In this document: positions 51,022-64,000 of the stretch, piece by piece
How positions within the stretch are numbered: the stretch's first letter is position 1
Layout of the letters: each line of letters opens with the position of its first letter
DNA from: Oxyruncus cristatus
Taxonomy: Eukaryota; Chordata; Aves; Passeriformes; Cotingidae
Assembly: GCA_013399855.1 (NCBI GenBank)
Contig: VXAY01004334.1
Span: forward strand, 637,707-701,706
Direction of reading: 5' to 3'
Length of the DNA: 64,000 bases
Translations under genes and position numbers: made by a program
The notes under the pieces: generated by a model
Told to the model about the DNA's origin: nothing
Seen by the model: only the letters and a program-made list of their open reading frames with translations
Database searches by the model: none

Positions 51022-54000
51022 ATTCAAGAATGTGAAGTTTGTGTTTTTAAAGTGGGTTAATCCTGTAATATGGATTATGAGTAATATGAGTTAAAACGAA
51101 TCTTGGTATCAGAATTCATTTAAGCTATTTCATAGCATTAAAGAGAAGCATAATACATCTCACTTTTTATAGTCTCCTTAAAATTATGAAGCCATGGCAA
51201 TTTGTGGGTCAAAACCCACAAATTTAAGATGAATTCTCCATCTGTGTTTCCACAGATCCTTTCTAACTGGATACTGTTGTAATTTAATGGGATTCTTATC
51301 ATACTAGCAATGAACTGTCCTCTCTCTGAAGCAGTGGGAGAAGTTTCAAACCCAAACAGCCAATGCAAAATGGACATAAGGTTAAAACTCAGTTCAATAT
51401 AGAAGAGTTCATTTATCAAGGTATTGTCAGTACATCTGGTTATGGAAGAGAATATTAAAAAAATAGAGAAGTTATAGTTCTTGGAATATGAGTATTTAGC
51501 CAAAGATAAAATTTTGCCTGTGTGCTTCTGAAGGAAAGGAGGAGAAAGGAGACACAGAAGATGAAAATAGGAGGAAACTAACAGTGTTTATAATCTTATA
51601 ATGTAGACATGTAAAATAAAGGTAAAAATACAGTATAATCAACAATAGACACCTCTAGGAAGTTGAGGAGAAATATCTTATAAAAAGTGATTTGAATGAA
51701 TATTCATTTGCAAGTTTTAATTAATATCTTGCATTTTTTCATATCCCTTAAACATCCTGGCAGCTGAAATTCACAAAACAAATAATGCTTAGCAAACATC
51801 TTTGTAGACTTTCAGTATTCACACAGATGGACCTTTTATTTTTTGATCACAAATTGTGCATCTTTGTTCTTTGTCAAATAATGATCCAGAGCACAGTTCA
51901 TAGCATAATACTGTACACCTGAATATCTGCATTAAAAATAAACAGTCTTGGTCTTCCAGTCTAATTATATGTGGCTAGTAACAAAAGCAAATGAGTTAGC
52001 AAATAATTTCCTTTTATGAAGGTCTTTTAGAACAGTTCTCCACTGTCTTCAAGTTCTGCATCTCCTTGATGTTGTGATCAGAATTTGAGAAAATTACTGG
52101 TGTATTTTTTTCAGGACTAAGAAGAATTGGAAATAACTTGCTTGGTGCACTCTGGAACTATGTTTACGTTCTTGCAGCTGATGATAACTTGCATTTTCCC
52201 GTCATCCTTTCATAAAGAAATATGCTGATCCTTACTATCAGTCTGTGCTCCTGGGTGCTACCCGAGTTCTTTTTCCTTTCCTAATAAAGTTCTTTTTCCT
52301 TTTCTAGCAGTGCCATAACTGCTGCTTGTACTGTTGAACTTCATCCTTTTTCTAATGCTATCATCTGGAAGACTCAGACGAGTCTTCCAGCATTGTGTCC
52401 TGGTCCTCCTCTGTTGACTTACAGCTTTGAAGGTTGGCCAAGAAGTTGAGTCCATTCTTACCAAGCAACGCTGGAAGTCTTTAAGATTAATGGATTCAGG
52501 TTTACAGCATTTAACCTAAAACTATGAGGGTGGACTCCACTGCTTGCTAAATTTTCATGTTTCTGTCATAAAGACTGTTAACCACCTTATGTTAGAGAGC
52601 TGTTTAAATACCTTTTTTAGGTATGTCATTAAGAATTGGGAAACAATGGGAAAAATATTTTAGGTGGCAATATTTTTATTTACCTTCTGTTCTGAAGGGG
52701 CACATGAACAACAGCATTTAAATTTTTTATGCTGATGTAAATGGGCAGCTAGACGGCATGGCATGCAGATTAATTCCACCACTGCAAAACCAGGAATATA
52801 GTTTTATACAGTGTAATTTTATGAAATATTACTTTATATCCTTTATAAAATATTATTTTATGTTGCTGAAGGTCAGCACTGTTTGTAAGCAGCTTGATGG
52901 TTGAGAGGTTAATGTTTATCACAAAGGTAGATGTTCATCATACCTGAACTAGAGAAGTAGTAGGACCTCTTAGTACTTGCAGGCATACACTCAAGTTGGG
53001 TACTGCAAATTAGAATGAACATAGTAGGATTCCTGTTTGTGTAGTGAGTAGGTAAGTGCCACTGCAGTATAAATAATTTTTGCAGTGGACACTGATAATT
53101 TCAGTTCTTTTGTAATGTAAATTCACTAAATACATAGTCTGCCCATTCTGCCTAAAAGTTGGTCGTTGTTTTTTTTTGCTTATAAACAAAAGAAGCTCCA
53201 AGTAAACAAAAATTCTAAATGGGCTGTTCAACTTACTGGAAGTTTGTAGAACTTTGCAAGTCTTTCCTTGTTCTCTGTTTCATGGGGACACTGTAGTGTG
53301 GTAAGTGAATAGTATGCTTGGTTTAATTTAAATAAACTTAGTGCAAATGCTACATTGGAGGCATCCATGAAAGTCTGTGTTTGGCAGTGAAAATCAGTTG
53401 GTTTTAATTCTGTTATCTAGGAGACAATGGAGATAATTTGTTTTAACAGCCCAGGGCAACATTTTATCCAATTTATCACCAGTCTGTAATTTCTTATCTA
53501 ACTTTTATCAAATCTAAGTTTTGGCCAGTTAAACTGTTATTAGAGGTACTGGTCATATTTTAATTCAGTCTCAGCTATTAGTTTTTGATGTTTTAACTGG
53601 CTTTTGACTTGTACCCTTCCATGACCTTGGCTTTTCCAGGGTTATAAGAATGTTCCAAGCTGTTCTACTTAGGCAATATATCTGCACAGAATATGCAAGT
53701 GGCAAATAGATTCTTCCATGTTTGCCCCGACTTCTGTTTTAGCTTCTTAATGGAGGAGAAGATGACCTGTGCTTAGTAAAGGTGTTGATGAAAGGATGTG
53801 TAATAATGTACGATATCCTGCAAATAGCAACATAGAAAAATACCCAAAGACATTAGTTGATTACTTAATACCTTTAATACACCTGTACTGCTGTAACATG
53901 CTTTATTACATTATGTGGTACTTCTCAGCACTTCAGTCAATTATGAAGCTGAAGGAGATAAAGGTAAAAGCCACCAAAACCTCCCTGAGGATTTAGTAAC

Positions 54001-57000
54001 ATGATGACAACATTCAAGTTTATACCAACTCCGTATAGTATTTAAAAAGTGACTTCTGATATGACATCTCACAGTCACGCATTCTAATTTGTGAAGACCA
54101 CAAAATCTATTCATGTTTTTAAAATAACTTTTAAATTTTGCTTTTGATGAGGATTTACTTGAATATGAGTTCTGCTGAAAACTCTTGCATTCCTGAGGCT
54201 CCTCCATTTGAAGCCAGCCCACAGTACAGAACAGCATTTAGGACACACTTGTCCAGATGGCAAAGAACAACAGGTTTTCCCATTCAGAGGAAAAGATACC
54301 TGAAATCTGCTGCTTGGGGATATTTGTGTTTGGCTAAAGATATCTTTCATATCTGCTGTAATTCCATGGCTAACTTTGCACTGCAGTAGCCTTAAAGGGT
54401 GGGAGAAGATCTAAAGGAATTTTTCATTTTTCTGAAAACTTCATTTGGTTCTAGTGTCATGTAACTTCAGGATACTGTGGAAAACCAGGGAATTGCTTTA
54501 TATCAGTCCTGTTTGGTCTGTATTAGACTACTGCTAGCTACCCTTTTAATTTAAGTGTTAGAAGCTTCTGCAATTTAAAGTGACTGTCCTTCATCCCAGT
54601 TGATCATTATCTAGTATGCATCTACTTCCACAGCTGCTGTAATAGTCAGACTTTCTTCTTTGTACCTAAGCTGTGGTTATAAGACAAGCTATCCCTGTTA
54701 GATGGTAAGAGGAGCGTAGTATATACAGTGTTTGTAGCTTTTCTGTTTAGCTTTTAGGGACACTGAAACTCGTTCCTAAATCTCAGGACTATAGACTATA
54801 TGTCCGCAGCCTTTTGTATTGTGTATTGTGTATTCATAACCAATGTATCTTTTTGACAAAAAATGTGGAGTTCAAACTACCAACTTGTAAGCGTATTATG
54901 GCCACAATGATTTTTTAAAAAAAATTCAGTATAGCTTTTGGCTGAGTGTACAGTATATCTTATCTAAACGTCATTTTATGTGAGAAAAAAAGAATTAGAA
55001 TTCCCTATTTCTGATAGTGGTATTTGTGGAGGTAAACTTATTATGGTTATTTTCTCAATTAAATTATCTTGTAAAAATTTGAGGTTCTGTAAGCGATGGC
55101 AACAAGGCAGAGATCTTAAATAAAGCTACCAGTGAACTGGCAGTACACTAGTACATTGTTTCCTTGTAATTGTGTTAAAGAAGGGGTTGTATTGCTGTTT
55201 TTCATTCTCTCATTGACACTTGCATCACCCTGGTTGAACCATTGACCATAGCTGATCAGATTCTCCTCTTAGTTTGGTGCAGTAGTCTTGTATAAATGGG
55301 TATGGTAAGATAATGAGCTCCATATTAAATTAAACTAAAAACATTGTGTGTGTATATAGCATTACAATTCTTATTCCTTTTTGTTGTCAGATTCTTATGG
55401 GAATGCTTCCAGGGATGGTTTGTGCAGTGAATGCTTGTGTCCTGAGTGTGAGAGAGGATATAGTACTCTCAGAGCCGTGGGTGAATGGAATAGGTGAAGA
55501 GGTTGCATGCGTTGCTGGCAAGAGCAAAAACATACATGGTGGTCTACAGCTAGGGAGGAGACCTACATTGTGAAACACCAGGAAATGGCTCCTTTTGTCT
55601 TGGTTTCCTTCATGGTCACCGGGATCTGACAGTTCACAAAGTATGTACTGAAGGGAGTGTGTTGGGTGACTAAAAAGGAAGTTGGATCTCTTGGCTTATC
55701 TGAGCTGGGATTAGTAGGGTTTCAAACCATAACCAAGAGGAGGGAGAGGTGACACTTCTCTCTACTGCAGTTACTTACTTCAAGAGGTGTGCATTATATT
55801 TCAAAATGTAAATTGGTTACTAATGCACAACAGCAATAGATCTCTTCTCTGACAATGTCATTTTCACCTGCCCCAGGTGACCAGTTCTCTTATGTTATTA
55901 TTATCTTCTTGAGACTAAAACCCTATCATGCTGCTTTGCAAGGCAGCTTCATACTTCACTGAACAGCTGTCATGCTAACGTTCGGGTGAGGCATGGCGCT
56001 GAAATTATGGCTCTTTGGCTGGTATGTTTGCCGAAATTAGCATTCTTTAAATAGAACACCACAGGCTGAGCACCATGGGGAATGAGCGGAAATAGATATA
56101 TTTTCTAATTAAGAGGGTTGTGTGTGTATATATAAAATCACTTTGTTTCCAACTTTGAAGTATGTTGGGACTCTGAGAACTAAAAACACACTGTAAATTG
56201 AAATCAGTAGTTTTGTTGTTCCTTCAAGATGTGCTCTGTTGTACTGTTGTTCTGAGATCATGGGTGTATTAACACCTATGCAAAAGTTTTACATTTTATA
56301 AATGTAAACTTGGAAAATAAAAAATGGAAAACTAAAGTTTGGTGAAAAATAATCCCAACTGCACCTCTGCCACTGACCTTTACAGTGTGCATTTGGATAC
56401 ATCCCGTATTTTCTAATAGTTTCCTTACCATGAAGCAGTGGAGCTGTCCATATTTCTAGATATAGCAGTATGAAGCTTGGTTGGTTTTACCACTTGTTTT
56501 AGCACTCGGACCAAGAGGAGCCATGTCCAGCATATGTACAGTGAAGGCCATCACATATTGATTTAAAGTCTCCACATGGTGAAGCAGTGTAATTAGTGAA
56601 ACAGTCAAGCAGAATGTTGACTCAATTAAGGAGCATGGACCTCCTTAATCTCAGAATATAGCCCTTGTTTTGGACTAGTCTCTTTTTTTGTTACATATGT
56701 GTTACCATTATAGGTTCACTCTGGGGGGAAAAGAGGGGCTACAAGACTTCATAATTTCAAAAAGAACTAAGCACATCATACTCTTTAAGGTCTTTATTCT
56801 GCCTAAAACAGACATAGATGAGATTTAAGAGATTACTGGTTAACCTAGAAATCTCTGATTTAAATCTCAAGTTCATATGATTTATTGGCACAGTATCAAA
56901 AGGCAGGTTGTTTTTTTGTTTTTTTTTAAGCTTAACTAGACATGCAAGCACATAAATGGAAAGTTCCGTTTTAATACCACAAACCCACTACTTTTCTAGC

Positions 57001-58249
57001 AATGTTTTTATCGAAGAGGTGAGTGATTTATCATGACAAAGCAGAGCCTGGTTTAGTAATTCTTAATCTGGTTGTGCCTCAGAGGAAGGAAAAGAATTTT
57101 TCTGTAGCTTTAAAACTTTCTGTTAAACTGAAAAGGAATATTATAGTCAAATTAAAGATTAACAGACTTTACCTGCCTGGTGTATGACATTTCTTTTCTT
57201 TGAATACTTCTGGAATAAATTTTTGACTTGCCACTGTCTTGGTAGAGCTGGAGCTTGTCTTTCTTTCTTTATTTCTACTCAAAATTCTGAAAAGTCTCCC
57301 TGTATACACTGGAACCTATTTAAACTTACATTCAAACTAATTTTGAAATGTAGGAGAAGAAAAATGAAGTAAGCATATAAAATAAAACTAAAAATGTGTA
57401 AAGGGACTGTATAAATGGCAATTGACTTAATTTTATTTTTTGTAAATCTATTCCATGACTATAGATGTACAGAATATATATATATTATAAATATATAAAT
57501 ATAAAAATGTGCAGAAATACACGTGTCTTGCAGCATCTGTAAACTCCTAGTATGGATTATGTTTCTTTGTTAATGCATTTGATAAACTCTTACATTACAG
57601 GGTGTCAATATACCTTAGTTTAGACCAGTGATGTAAAACTGAGATGACAGCATGAGCCAGATCCCAATTTATCTCAGGCTAGTCCCTTGTAAGCTCTATT
57701 AACTCAGACTGAGAAATAATAACTAAAGTAGTGGAGTAGTGAATCAACAGTATTTTAAATCCTCCCCACATGGCTTTGTAAGAGAATCCAGGCTGTATAT
57801 AATGCTATTATTTCTTGTTAGAATTCCAAGTGCCACTGTGTACAGCTAGAAATTATTTAAATAAAGGCATGGATAATATTTTTTTTCCTTTAATTGACAT
57901 ATTAATACATGGTTGGTGTTTGTTCTGTTTTAATTTTTCCCTTTCATTCCTGTGTTATTCATACAGTGCTAAAAATTTGACTTCAGATGTAATAATTTCT
58001 TTACTATTTTTAATCAAAAGCAGTTTTGCTGGCATTTCTAATACTTGTCAATAATAATAATTTTTTAAAAGAAGTAGAAATGTTAAGAGTTTCATTTTTT
58101 CATATCCATTTTTGTAATACAGCACCTGGGACATTCTTTTATTATTTTGTATTTTAAGGGGAGGGGAGATGCTGTAACAGTTTTTCTGGGCGTTCTGCTT
58201 CTTGTTAACTGAGAGAACTGAAGCTGTTGTAAGGGAGAGGCTCATGTAA
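51022..58249. other. Unique AT-rich sequence, no gene seen
   Basis: No supported exon, RNA gene or mobile element. A TA-rich simple patch lies at 57474-57503. A tandem copy of 'gttctttttccttt' at about 52264-52305 flanks an aataaa hexamer. Overlapping open frames on both strands at 53941-54389 have no further support. Confidence 0.5.
57474..57503. repeat. TA-rich simple repeat
   Basis: About 30 bases composed only of A and T, mainly ta and ata units. Confidence 0.85.
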
Positions 58250-59150
58250 ATGACATTCTCAGAGTGCGTGTGAGTACTGTAAAGGCACGTGTGTGTCCGC
58301 CTTTGGCTTGCCCTGCTGAGCTGGCTTTTGGTGATGTCTCGGGAAAAGCCAAGTGCAGCAAAGGGTTAACGTTTTACTATCAACCTCAGAAAGGCACATT
58401 TGCAATCCCTCCCAGTCTTGTCTTCCTTTTTACACCTCATTTGCTCACCGCTGCTATTCACTTCAAGGCAGATCCTTTGACCTAAGCAGATTATTGTAGA
58501 CGCATGAAGGACACAGCAAGCTATCCTGTGCTTTTAAAGGAGGAGATTTTGGCTCCAAAATAGGACACTAAGCTTTTCAGCCTTCTGCTGCTGTACCTAG
58601 TCAGCACGAGGCAGTGTCTGGGGGTGCTTAGTGGACTCCTGTGGAATCGGATGGGAAACAAAAGCAGAAGTGGCAGCTGCTGCAAATGTGGGAGCCTGTG
58701 CTGTTAGTGGGAAGCGATTGCTAATAAAGGCCTGCGAGACCCGGGTTTCCTTGGTTTCCATGACAGTTATTAGGTAACACAGAAATTGAATTGTCTCCCA
58801 CAGTGCTCTTGGGGGATAGTGGTGTGAGGGGGTGCTCCAGGGACACAGACTTGCAGCAACTCATCACTCTAAGCGTGTGAAACTCTCTGGATTGTTGTGC
58901 CTCTTTGCTTGCTGTGTCTCATTTGTGTTTGCAATTTGCTCTGCTTTGTTTTTGTTTTTTTTTGTTTTTTTTTCCTTTGATGGAAGACCCTGGCATATGC
59001 TACGTCATTTCTCAAATAATATTTTCCCCTTTTTATTTAGAGCTGAGCTTGGCAAAGAAAGGATATGAACAATTATACAGGTGGGCTACTCGGGGGGAGT
59101 GAAGATATAAGGCATCCAAACAGGTACTGGCAACCTGCAGCACTGTAAAA
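58250..59150 (+). promoter_or_regulatory. Candidate promoter / 5' UTR region
   Basis: Compared with the rest of the window, this stretch has more GC and more CpGs. Examples are gtgcgtg and cacgtgtgtgtccgcc near 58265-58300, and gcgagacccggg near 58733-58745. It contains an exact E-box cacgtg at 58286-58291. It leads directly into the candidate first coding exon. Part of it may be an intron, because a pyrimidine-rich stretch and atttag end at 59040 just before the proposed exon. No TATA box is placed with confidence. Confidence 0.35.
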
Positions 59151-59249
59151 ATGCCCCTCCAGCAGATTTCTGTAGTTCCAGCACGGGAGACTGCCAGCAA
59201 TGGGAGAAGTTCAATGGGCACAAACAAAGAGAAGAGCAAGGAAGTCGAG
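59151..59249 (+). CDS. Candidate first coding exon, 33 codons, gene unidentified
   Basis: An ATG at 59151 lies in a good initiation context (A at -3) and opens 33 codons ending exactly at a consensus donor (gag|gtaaga, gt at 59250-59251), so the exon ends in phase 0. An in-frame TGA at 59100-59102 precedes the ATG, which fixes this as a start. An acceptor-like pyrimidine tract plus atttag ends at 59040, so the exon probably spans 59041-59249 with 110 bases of 5' UTR. The peptide begins MPLQQISVVPARETASNG and ends in a charged, lysine/glutamate-rich segment (TNKEKSKEVE). It has no signal peptide or membrane segment, which fits a cytoplasmic or nuclear protein or an alternative N-terminus of a larger gene. 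The next exon is not seen before 64000. I do not recognise the gene. Confidence 0.5.
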
Positions 59250-62200
59250 GTAAGAGGAAGGTTTCGATTTGCTACAGTAGGACAAATCTGCCTTTGGTAG
59301 CCAGTGGGTTTGGCCGCCTAGCAGGATGCAGCGTGCTGGAGCGTTGCACAGTACACATGGGTGCAGCTTTAGCACGCTGCAGTGAGATTCTGTGATAGCA
59401 TGTCAGCATTACAAGAAAGAAGGAGCCTATTTTAAAAACAAAATAAATAAATGAAGGAAGTTGCACACTGGATTAGGGGGTTCTAACATTTTTGTTTAAA
59501 TGCTTGCAGCCTGCTAGTGCTGACAGTCGGTATAAGCTGTAAAGTAGCAGTTTCTTTATAATAAGTTGGTTGAAAAAGTAGTTTTAGTAAAATTCCTGTC
59601 TCTGTTTAAAACCAGCAAAAATACCATTCTAAAGCTTGTCTTTCTAATACATGTGTTATTCATAGGAAACATAGGTATGAGCTCTATGACTTAGTCTTTT
59701 TAAAGGCATCAGTGTTCAGTTTTTTTATCCCTTGACTGACTTTCTTTGATTCATAAACATACAAAAGTGTTGTTTCATCAGTAAATATCATATCCTGTTG
59801 TCTCTCAGTTAAGAAGAAACTGTAGATTCATATTATATTAATGGTTAGTACAAAAATACAGAAAATCTGTGTGATTTTAATGGTATTCTTACCTACCTGT
59901 AGGAATCTCTTTTGCTGTGTATAGATTAAACATGCATTGTGCAAGACCAAAAAAAAAAAAAAAAAAAAAAGACATCCCTTCCAATCCCAAAACACAAGTA
60001 GTCTGTTTATAGATATAGCAGTAAATGTATATAACATAGACATCTGCTTTTTACATACATATTTCTTGTCTCTGTGTTTTTCTTTTCCTCTTACTGTATG
60101 GAAAATAAGGAACTATTGGGAAAACAAACATGATGTTCTTTTAAGTATTGTCTGAGAGACTGTGACAAACTGCATCCCTGAAAGAAGGAGTCTTTGTAGT
60201 TTACGTGGCAAAGTTTGCAGGAAATTGTTAAGTTCAACAGATGGTTGATATTCATAACAGGTCTGTGTTTGTGAAAAAGTATTGGGTCTTGGGGGTTTTT
60301 TTTAATTTAAGATAATTTTTTTGCCCAACATTTGGCTGTAAAAAGCTCACTGAATATGATGATTCTGTTTTTTTGTTTGAGCACTTCTGTATAAGCAACA
60401 TCCTTCCCTGGAAGTAGTCTCTGTTTTAGTAGTCTTTGTTTACTGGTAGCACTATCCTCAGAGTTTCTAATGTTTTGAGATTTGTGTCCTGGAATGGAAA
60501 ACTTCTGCTTTTTTAAAATTCTTCTGTTTACTGGTTAAAGATGAAGGTTCAGGTGAAAACTGTATTAAGACTCAGGGTGTGAAAAGCAGAACTATACAAT
60601 GTTACTTGGATTAAAATTGCTCTGTGGGATTCTTGTTTTAATTTGATCATTAGGGTTAATGGAAGAATACATGCAACATTCACACAGGGTTCAGATAAGC
60701 GTGGTAGTTAATTCAGGGGGCTGGGGTAAGTGTGTAGCTTCTGAATTGTAAGAATCATCCCATGCACTTTTCTGGGGTTTTTTTCCCATGAGGGCTGGGT
60801 TGCATCAGTTCAGCAAGACTCCAGTGTCTTGGAAAACAAAGTTTCTTCTTGAATGTTGTGGAAGTCATATACCAGAAATTATCAAAATGGTATGGATAAT
60901 GAAGTTCATGAAAGTTCTATTCTAAAATTAATATGAAAAGTACCAAACACCAACCTAAAAAACTTGCAACCAAACTTCAAGTACATGGTACTCATTTGCC
61001 AAACTGCTCTCTACTGGGCAGAGCCTAATTATACTGCTTGAATATCTGCTCATCCCTTAACGTTTATGGCTGGAATTTATACAGTGTAAAAACTCCCTAA
61101 TGCTATTGATAGAGATTGCAGATCAACTGGTAGAGACTAATGTTTGCTATATAATATCTGCAGTTCATGTAAATTATGATGTTCAGGTTTGTTTCATGGA
61201 TGTAGTGTGGGAGTAGCGAACCAGCCTTTTTATTGGCTAGACAGAGATTGCTCAGGCTTATGTAGATGGTCTTTTATCCCAGCAAATCCTGCATAGCATG
61301 GTCCTGGAAAAGAGAAACTGCCTTGCTGGTACTCAGTGTTTGTATCTCTGTTGGTGAAGGTCTTCTTGGTTCATGGTATCCACTGCTATTGTTTCTGCAA
61401 GTTCTTGCTTCCTCTGCCTGTCCATTAGCAAGCTTTCTGAGGTGAAAGCTAAATAAAGTACTTAAATGGGCCTCTAGCTGAGAGCATCAAGCTGGTTCAG
61501 GTTCAGGAAGACAGGAACAAAGGAAATGTCTGAAAGGTCTTCCAGTTGCTAGGATAACAATTGTTAGGATTGTATGCCAAATTCTGTTACTGCCAAAGAA
61601 TTTTATATGATGTCCATACAACAGCATTAAAATTTATGAAGAGTTCATCTTCTCTAATTGCAGAGCTTGCTGCAGTGAACTATTTCCAGGTTCACGGTGA
61701 ATTACATAAATCTACCTGACTTAATCATATACAACTGAGCTTCTTAATGATACAACTCATTCTGTAATGCTTTTCTGTCATTTTTAGATGCTCACAGACA
61801 TGCTTTATCTGAAGGTTTTAATGTGTCTATGCACACTTAGAGATGATTGTCAAACATTGGTCTATGATTAAGAATATTAATTGTGGTATTGGTTTGGAGC
61901 CACAAGTGCCCATAAAGAGTATCTGACCAATATTAGGACTAGGGGTATGATAATGGCTAGAGGGAGCTTTTTCAGACAGTCTTTCTATACAGTATCCTTT
62001 GTGGGAGCAAAAACTTTACAACAGTCTATTCCTACAATTTTTGAGTCATTTACCTTAGTAACTAGCAGAAGTTGTAGCTAACCATGGAATTTACATCAGA
62101 TTTAACCATAGAGCCTCTTTGAATATAGTCTAAAGATGAGGTAGGTTTTTTCCATAATGAAGCAATGAAAATGCTTAGGTGTTGAATAACCTGATGCAGC

Positions 62201-64000
62201 AGCTGTGCACTACATTTCAATATGCAGGTATAATTTTCTGCTAGTTTGTTTCGCTGATTTTGGGAAAGCTTAACAGTCATTAGTGCTACTTGTTTTGCCT
62301 CTAACATTTAAGTGAACAAGCTGTCTTTCTTACTCTTTTAGTAATGCGGTTGGAAAAGATTGTTTCAGGGATGAAGACCAAAGTATAGAGCGCATTCACG
62401 ATATGATGTGGGCTTTATTTTTTTTTTATTCAGTAGTTAATTCAACTTTCTTCAATATTTGAGAAATACCATCAGTTTATAGTGAAGTGTGGAATTGCGT
62501 TTCTGTGACAAATACTTGGGTGTCTGTTTTCAGAAGACTTAACTAATAGAACTGTTGTTCAGACTGAATTAAGTCAAATTATGTCATCAGGACTACAAAT
62601 CTAGTTATAGTTTTTGAAAACATGGACTTCGGTGCCTTGAGACCAGGGCCATATTAATATATCACCACTATTTTATATGTATATGTATTTAAACAGTTAA
62701 GTTGAATTTCTAGTTGATTTTCTCCACTGTGATAAAAAAGGAGAAAGAAATGTGTATGATTCCTGAAGACCATTGATTGATGATATGCCTGCTTTGGCTG
62801 ATAGTTTTATTATTTCCATGTGAGCATACACAGTGATCTTCATAAAATAGCCTCTGTTTACATTGTCTTGTGCATGTTTGAGCATGGATTATTATTCTCA
62901 AGTGTGTTAAGTACAGAAAGAAAATTTCGTATAGTGAGAAAATTCGACAGGGCAAATGAGTGAAGATATGCAAAAATACTACATAATGCCAACCAAGAGT
63001 TTCCAAGGGTCATAGGATAAATTGTCATGAGTGCTGTGGAAAAGTAAACTTGAATGTTGTATACTCAGAATGGTGTGAGTAAGTTTGTAAAAGCCAACAA
63101 CTGATTTCATGATATGGGAAGGAAGATACTCCTTGCTGCCAAACTAAATTTATAGACACTACACCTTTTCAGCTTAACCAGTTTTCACTATGTGGTAGTG
63201 GAAAATTTACATGTTGTTTTTAAAAGGATTAGTACAGTGAACTCTTGTCCATCAGAAGGAAAAATTAGATCGGTTTATCTGAGTATAATCATTTCAGAGT
63301 ACAAGATACTTAAATAAAAAAACCACAGTGACAGAATCAATCAGTCTTGATTTGGTTGTATTGCAATATTTTCATTAGAAGAAAAGAAAAAAACTGCCTT
63401 TTCTAGTATGGCTTTTGGACACATTCATATAGTAATATGACTTGCTTGTTGTAGTGATGAGTCTTACTGTGTTGCCCCAAAACTAACCCAAATATCCTAA
63501 AGATGTTACAAAATTTGATATTCTGTAGTTACTATTAATAAGTAATGACTTAGCCATGTTATTGTTGCTTTATTTTCAGTTTTGATTCTTTGCCCATAAG
63601 TTATTGGTAAATGGTTTTTTATTTATACCTACTGTGTTTCTGTAGTCTTAAAATATTCCATTAATCTGGCAGAGGTGATGAGGGCTATTAGTTTCCTTCA
63701 CAGAACTTCGTAGCATGTAGCAAGATGCAAGGAGGAATCCTCACTCCAATATTTATCATACTTTGATGTGAAATTCAGTTCTGCACTCTGCACAGTTCTA
63801 TGCTGTGAAAGAAACATTGGACCTCTGTGTATTCTTCAGTAGTGTTTTCAGGTTTGGCAGCAAGAAAGCAAGAGACCTGCAACTTTGGAGGCTTTAAATG
63901 TTACCAGGATAATACTTTGACATTTATGGAGGGAGTATGGTAAATTAGATTTGAACTCTGTGGTTTTGCTGTAGTGTTTGTACCTTTAAAAAAAAAAAAA
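59250..64000. other. Probable intron or flank, no gene seen
   Basis: If the exon at 59041-59249 is real, this is the start of its first downstream intron. No further exon is supported. A 22-A run lies at 59949-59970, and the window ends in an A run from about 63989. No recognisable transposon body is present. Confidence 0.5.
59949..59970. repeat. Poly-A run
   Basis: Twenty-two A residues in a row. It could be a retrocopy tail, but the sequence to its left is not a recognisable element. Confidence 0.9.

Noticed and set aside
53941..54389. Overlapping frames of 75-98 codons on both strands
   Set aside because: Neither strand shows a recognisable motif, splice context or continuation, so I could not choose one as coding.
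1..64000. CRISPR arrays, operons or rRNA genes
   Set aside because: Nothing of this kind is present. The CR1, SINE and LTR content shows an avian nuclear genome.

Overview
This window is vertebrate nuclear DNA from a bird, most likely a passerine. It is AT-rich and CpG-poor and contains no long intact gene. Many copies of the avian CR1 LINE are present on both strands, together with one avian-type retroviral solo LTR. A tRNA-Ile-derived SINE with a CR1 tail (TguSINE1 type, known from passerines) is nested inside one CR1. It reads like a gene desert, a long intron, or the 5' flank of a gene transcribed on the + strand.

Layout. 1-7 kb: three CR1 fragments (about 341-850 +, 4771-5580 -, 6040-7015 +). 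7-22.4 kb: mostly unique AT-rich DNA, interrupted by a broken protein-coding relic on the - strand (about 11.52-12.37 kb) that is not CR1 and that I could not identify. 22.4-23.45 kb: CR1 (-). 23.45-32.25 kb: unique DNA with a solo LTR at 29294-29842. 32.25-34.8 kb: two CR1 copies (-), the second carrying reverse-transcriptase sequence, followed by repeat-like sequence I could not assign. 38.0-38.2 kb: short CR1 (-). 38.47-38.81 kb: a second unidentified coding-like block on the + strand. 49.05-51.02 kb: the longest CR1 (+), with the nested SINE. 58.25-59.25 kb: a CpG-richer stretch ending in a convincing candidate first coding exon, with an acceptor-like site, an upstream in-frame stop, an ATG in good context, 33 codons and a consensus donor.

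The only candidate for a living gene is that exon at 59151-59249. The rest of its gene would lie beyond the right edge. Everything else recognisable is dead mobile DNA or a pseudogene. The two observations most worth following are the - strand relic near 12 kb, which could be a paleovirus or processed pseudogene, and the nested SINE, which fixes the clade. Family names rest on sequence patterns I recognise; no search was run.
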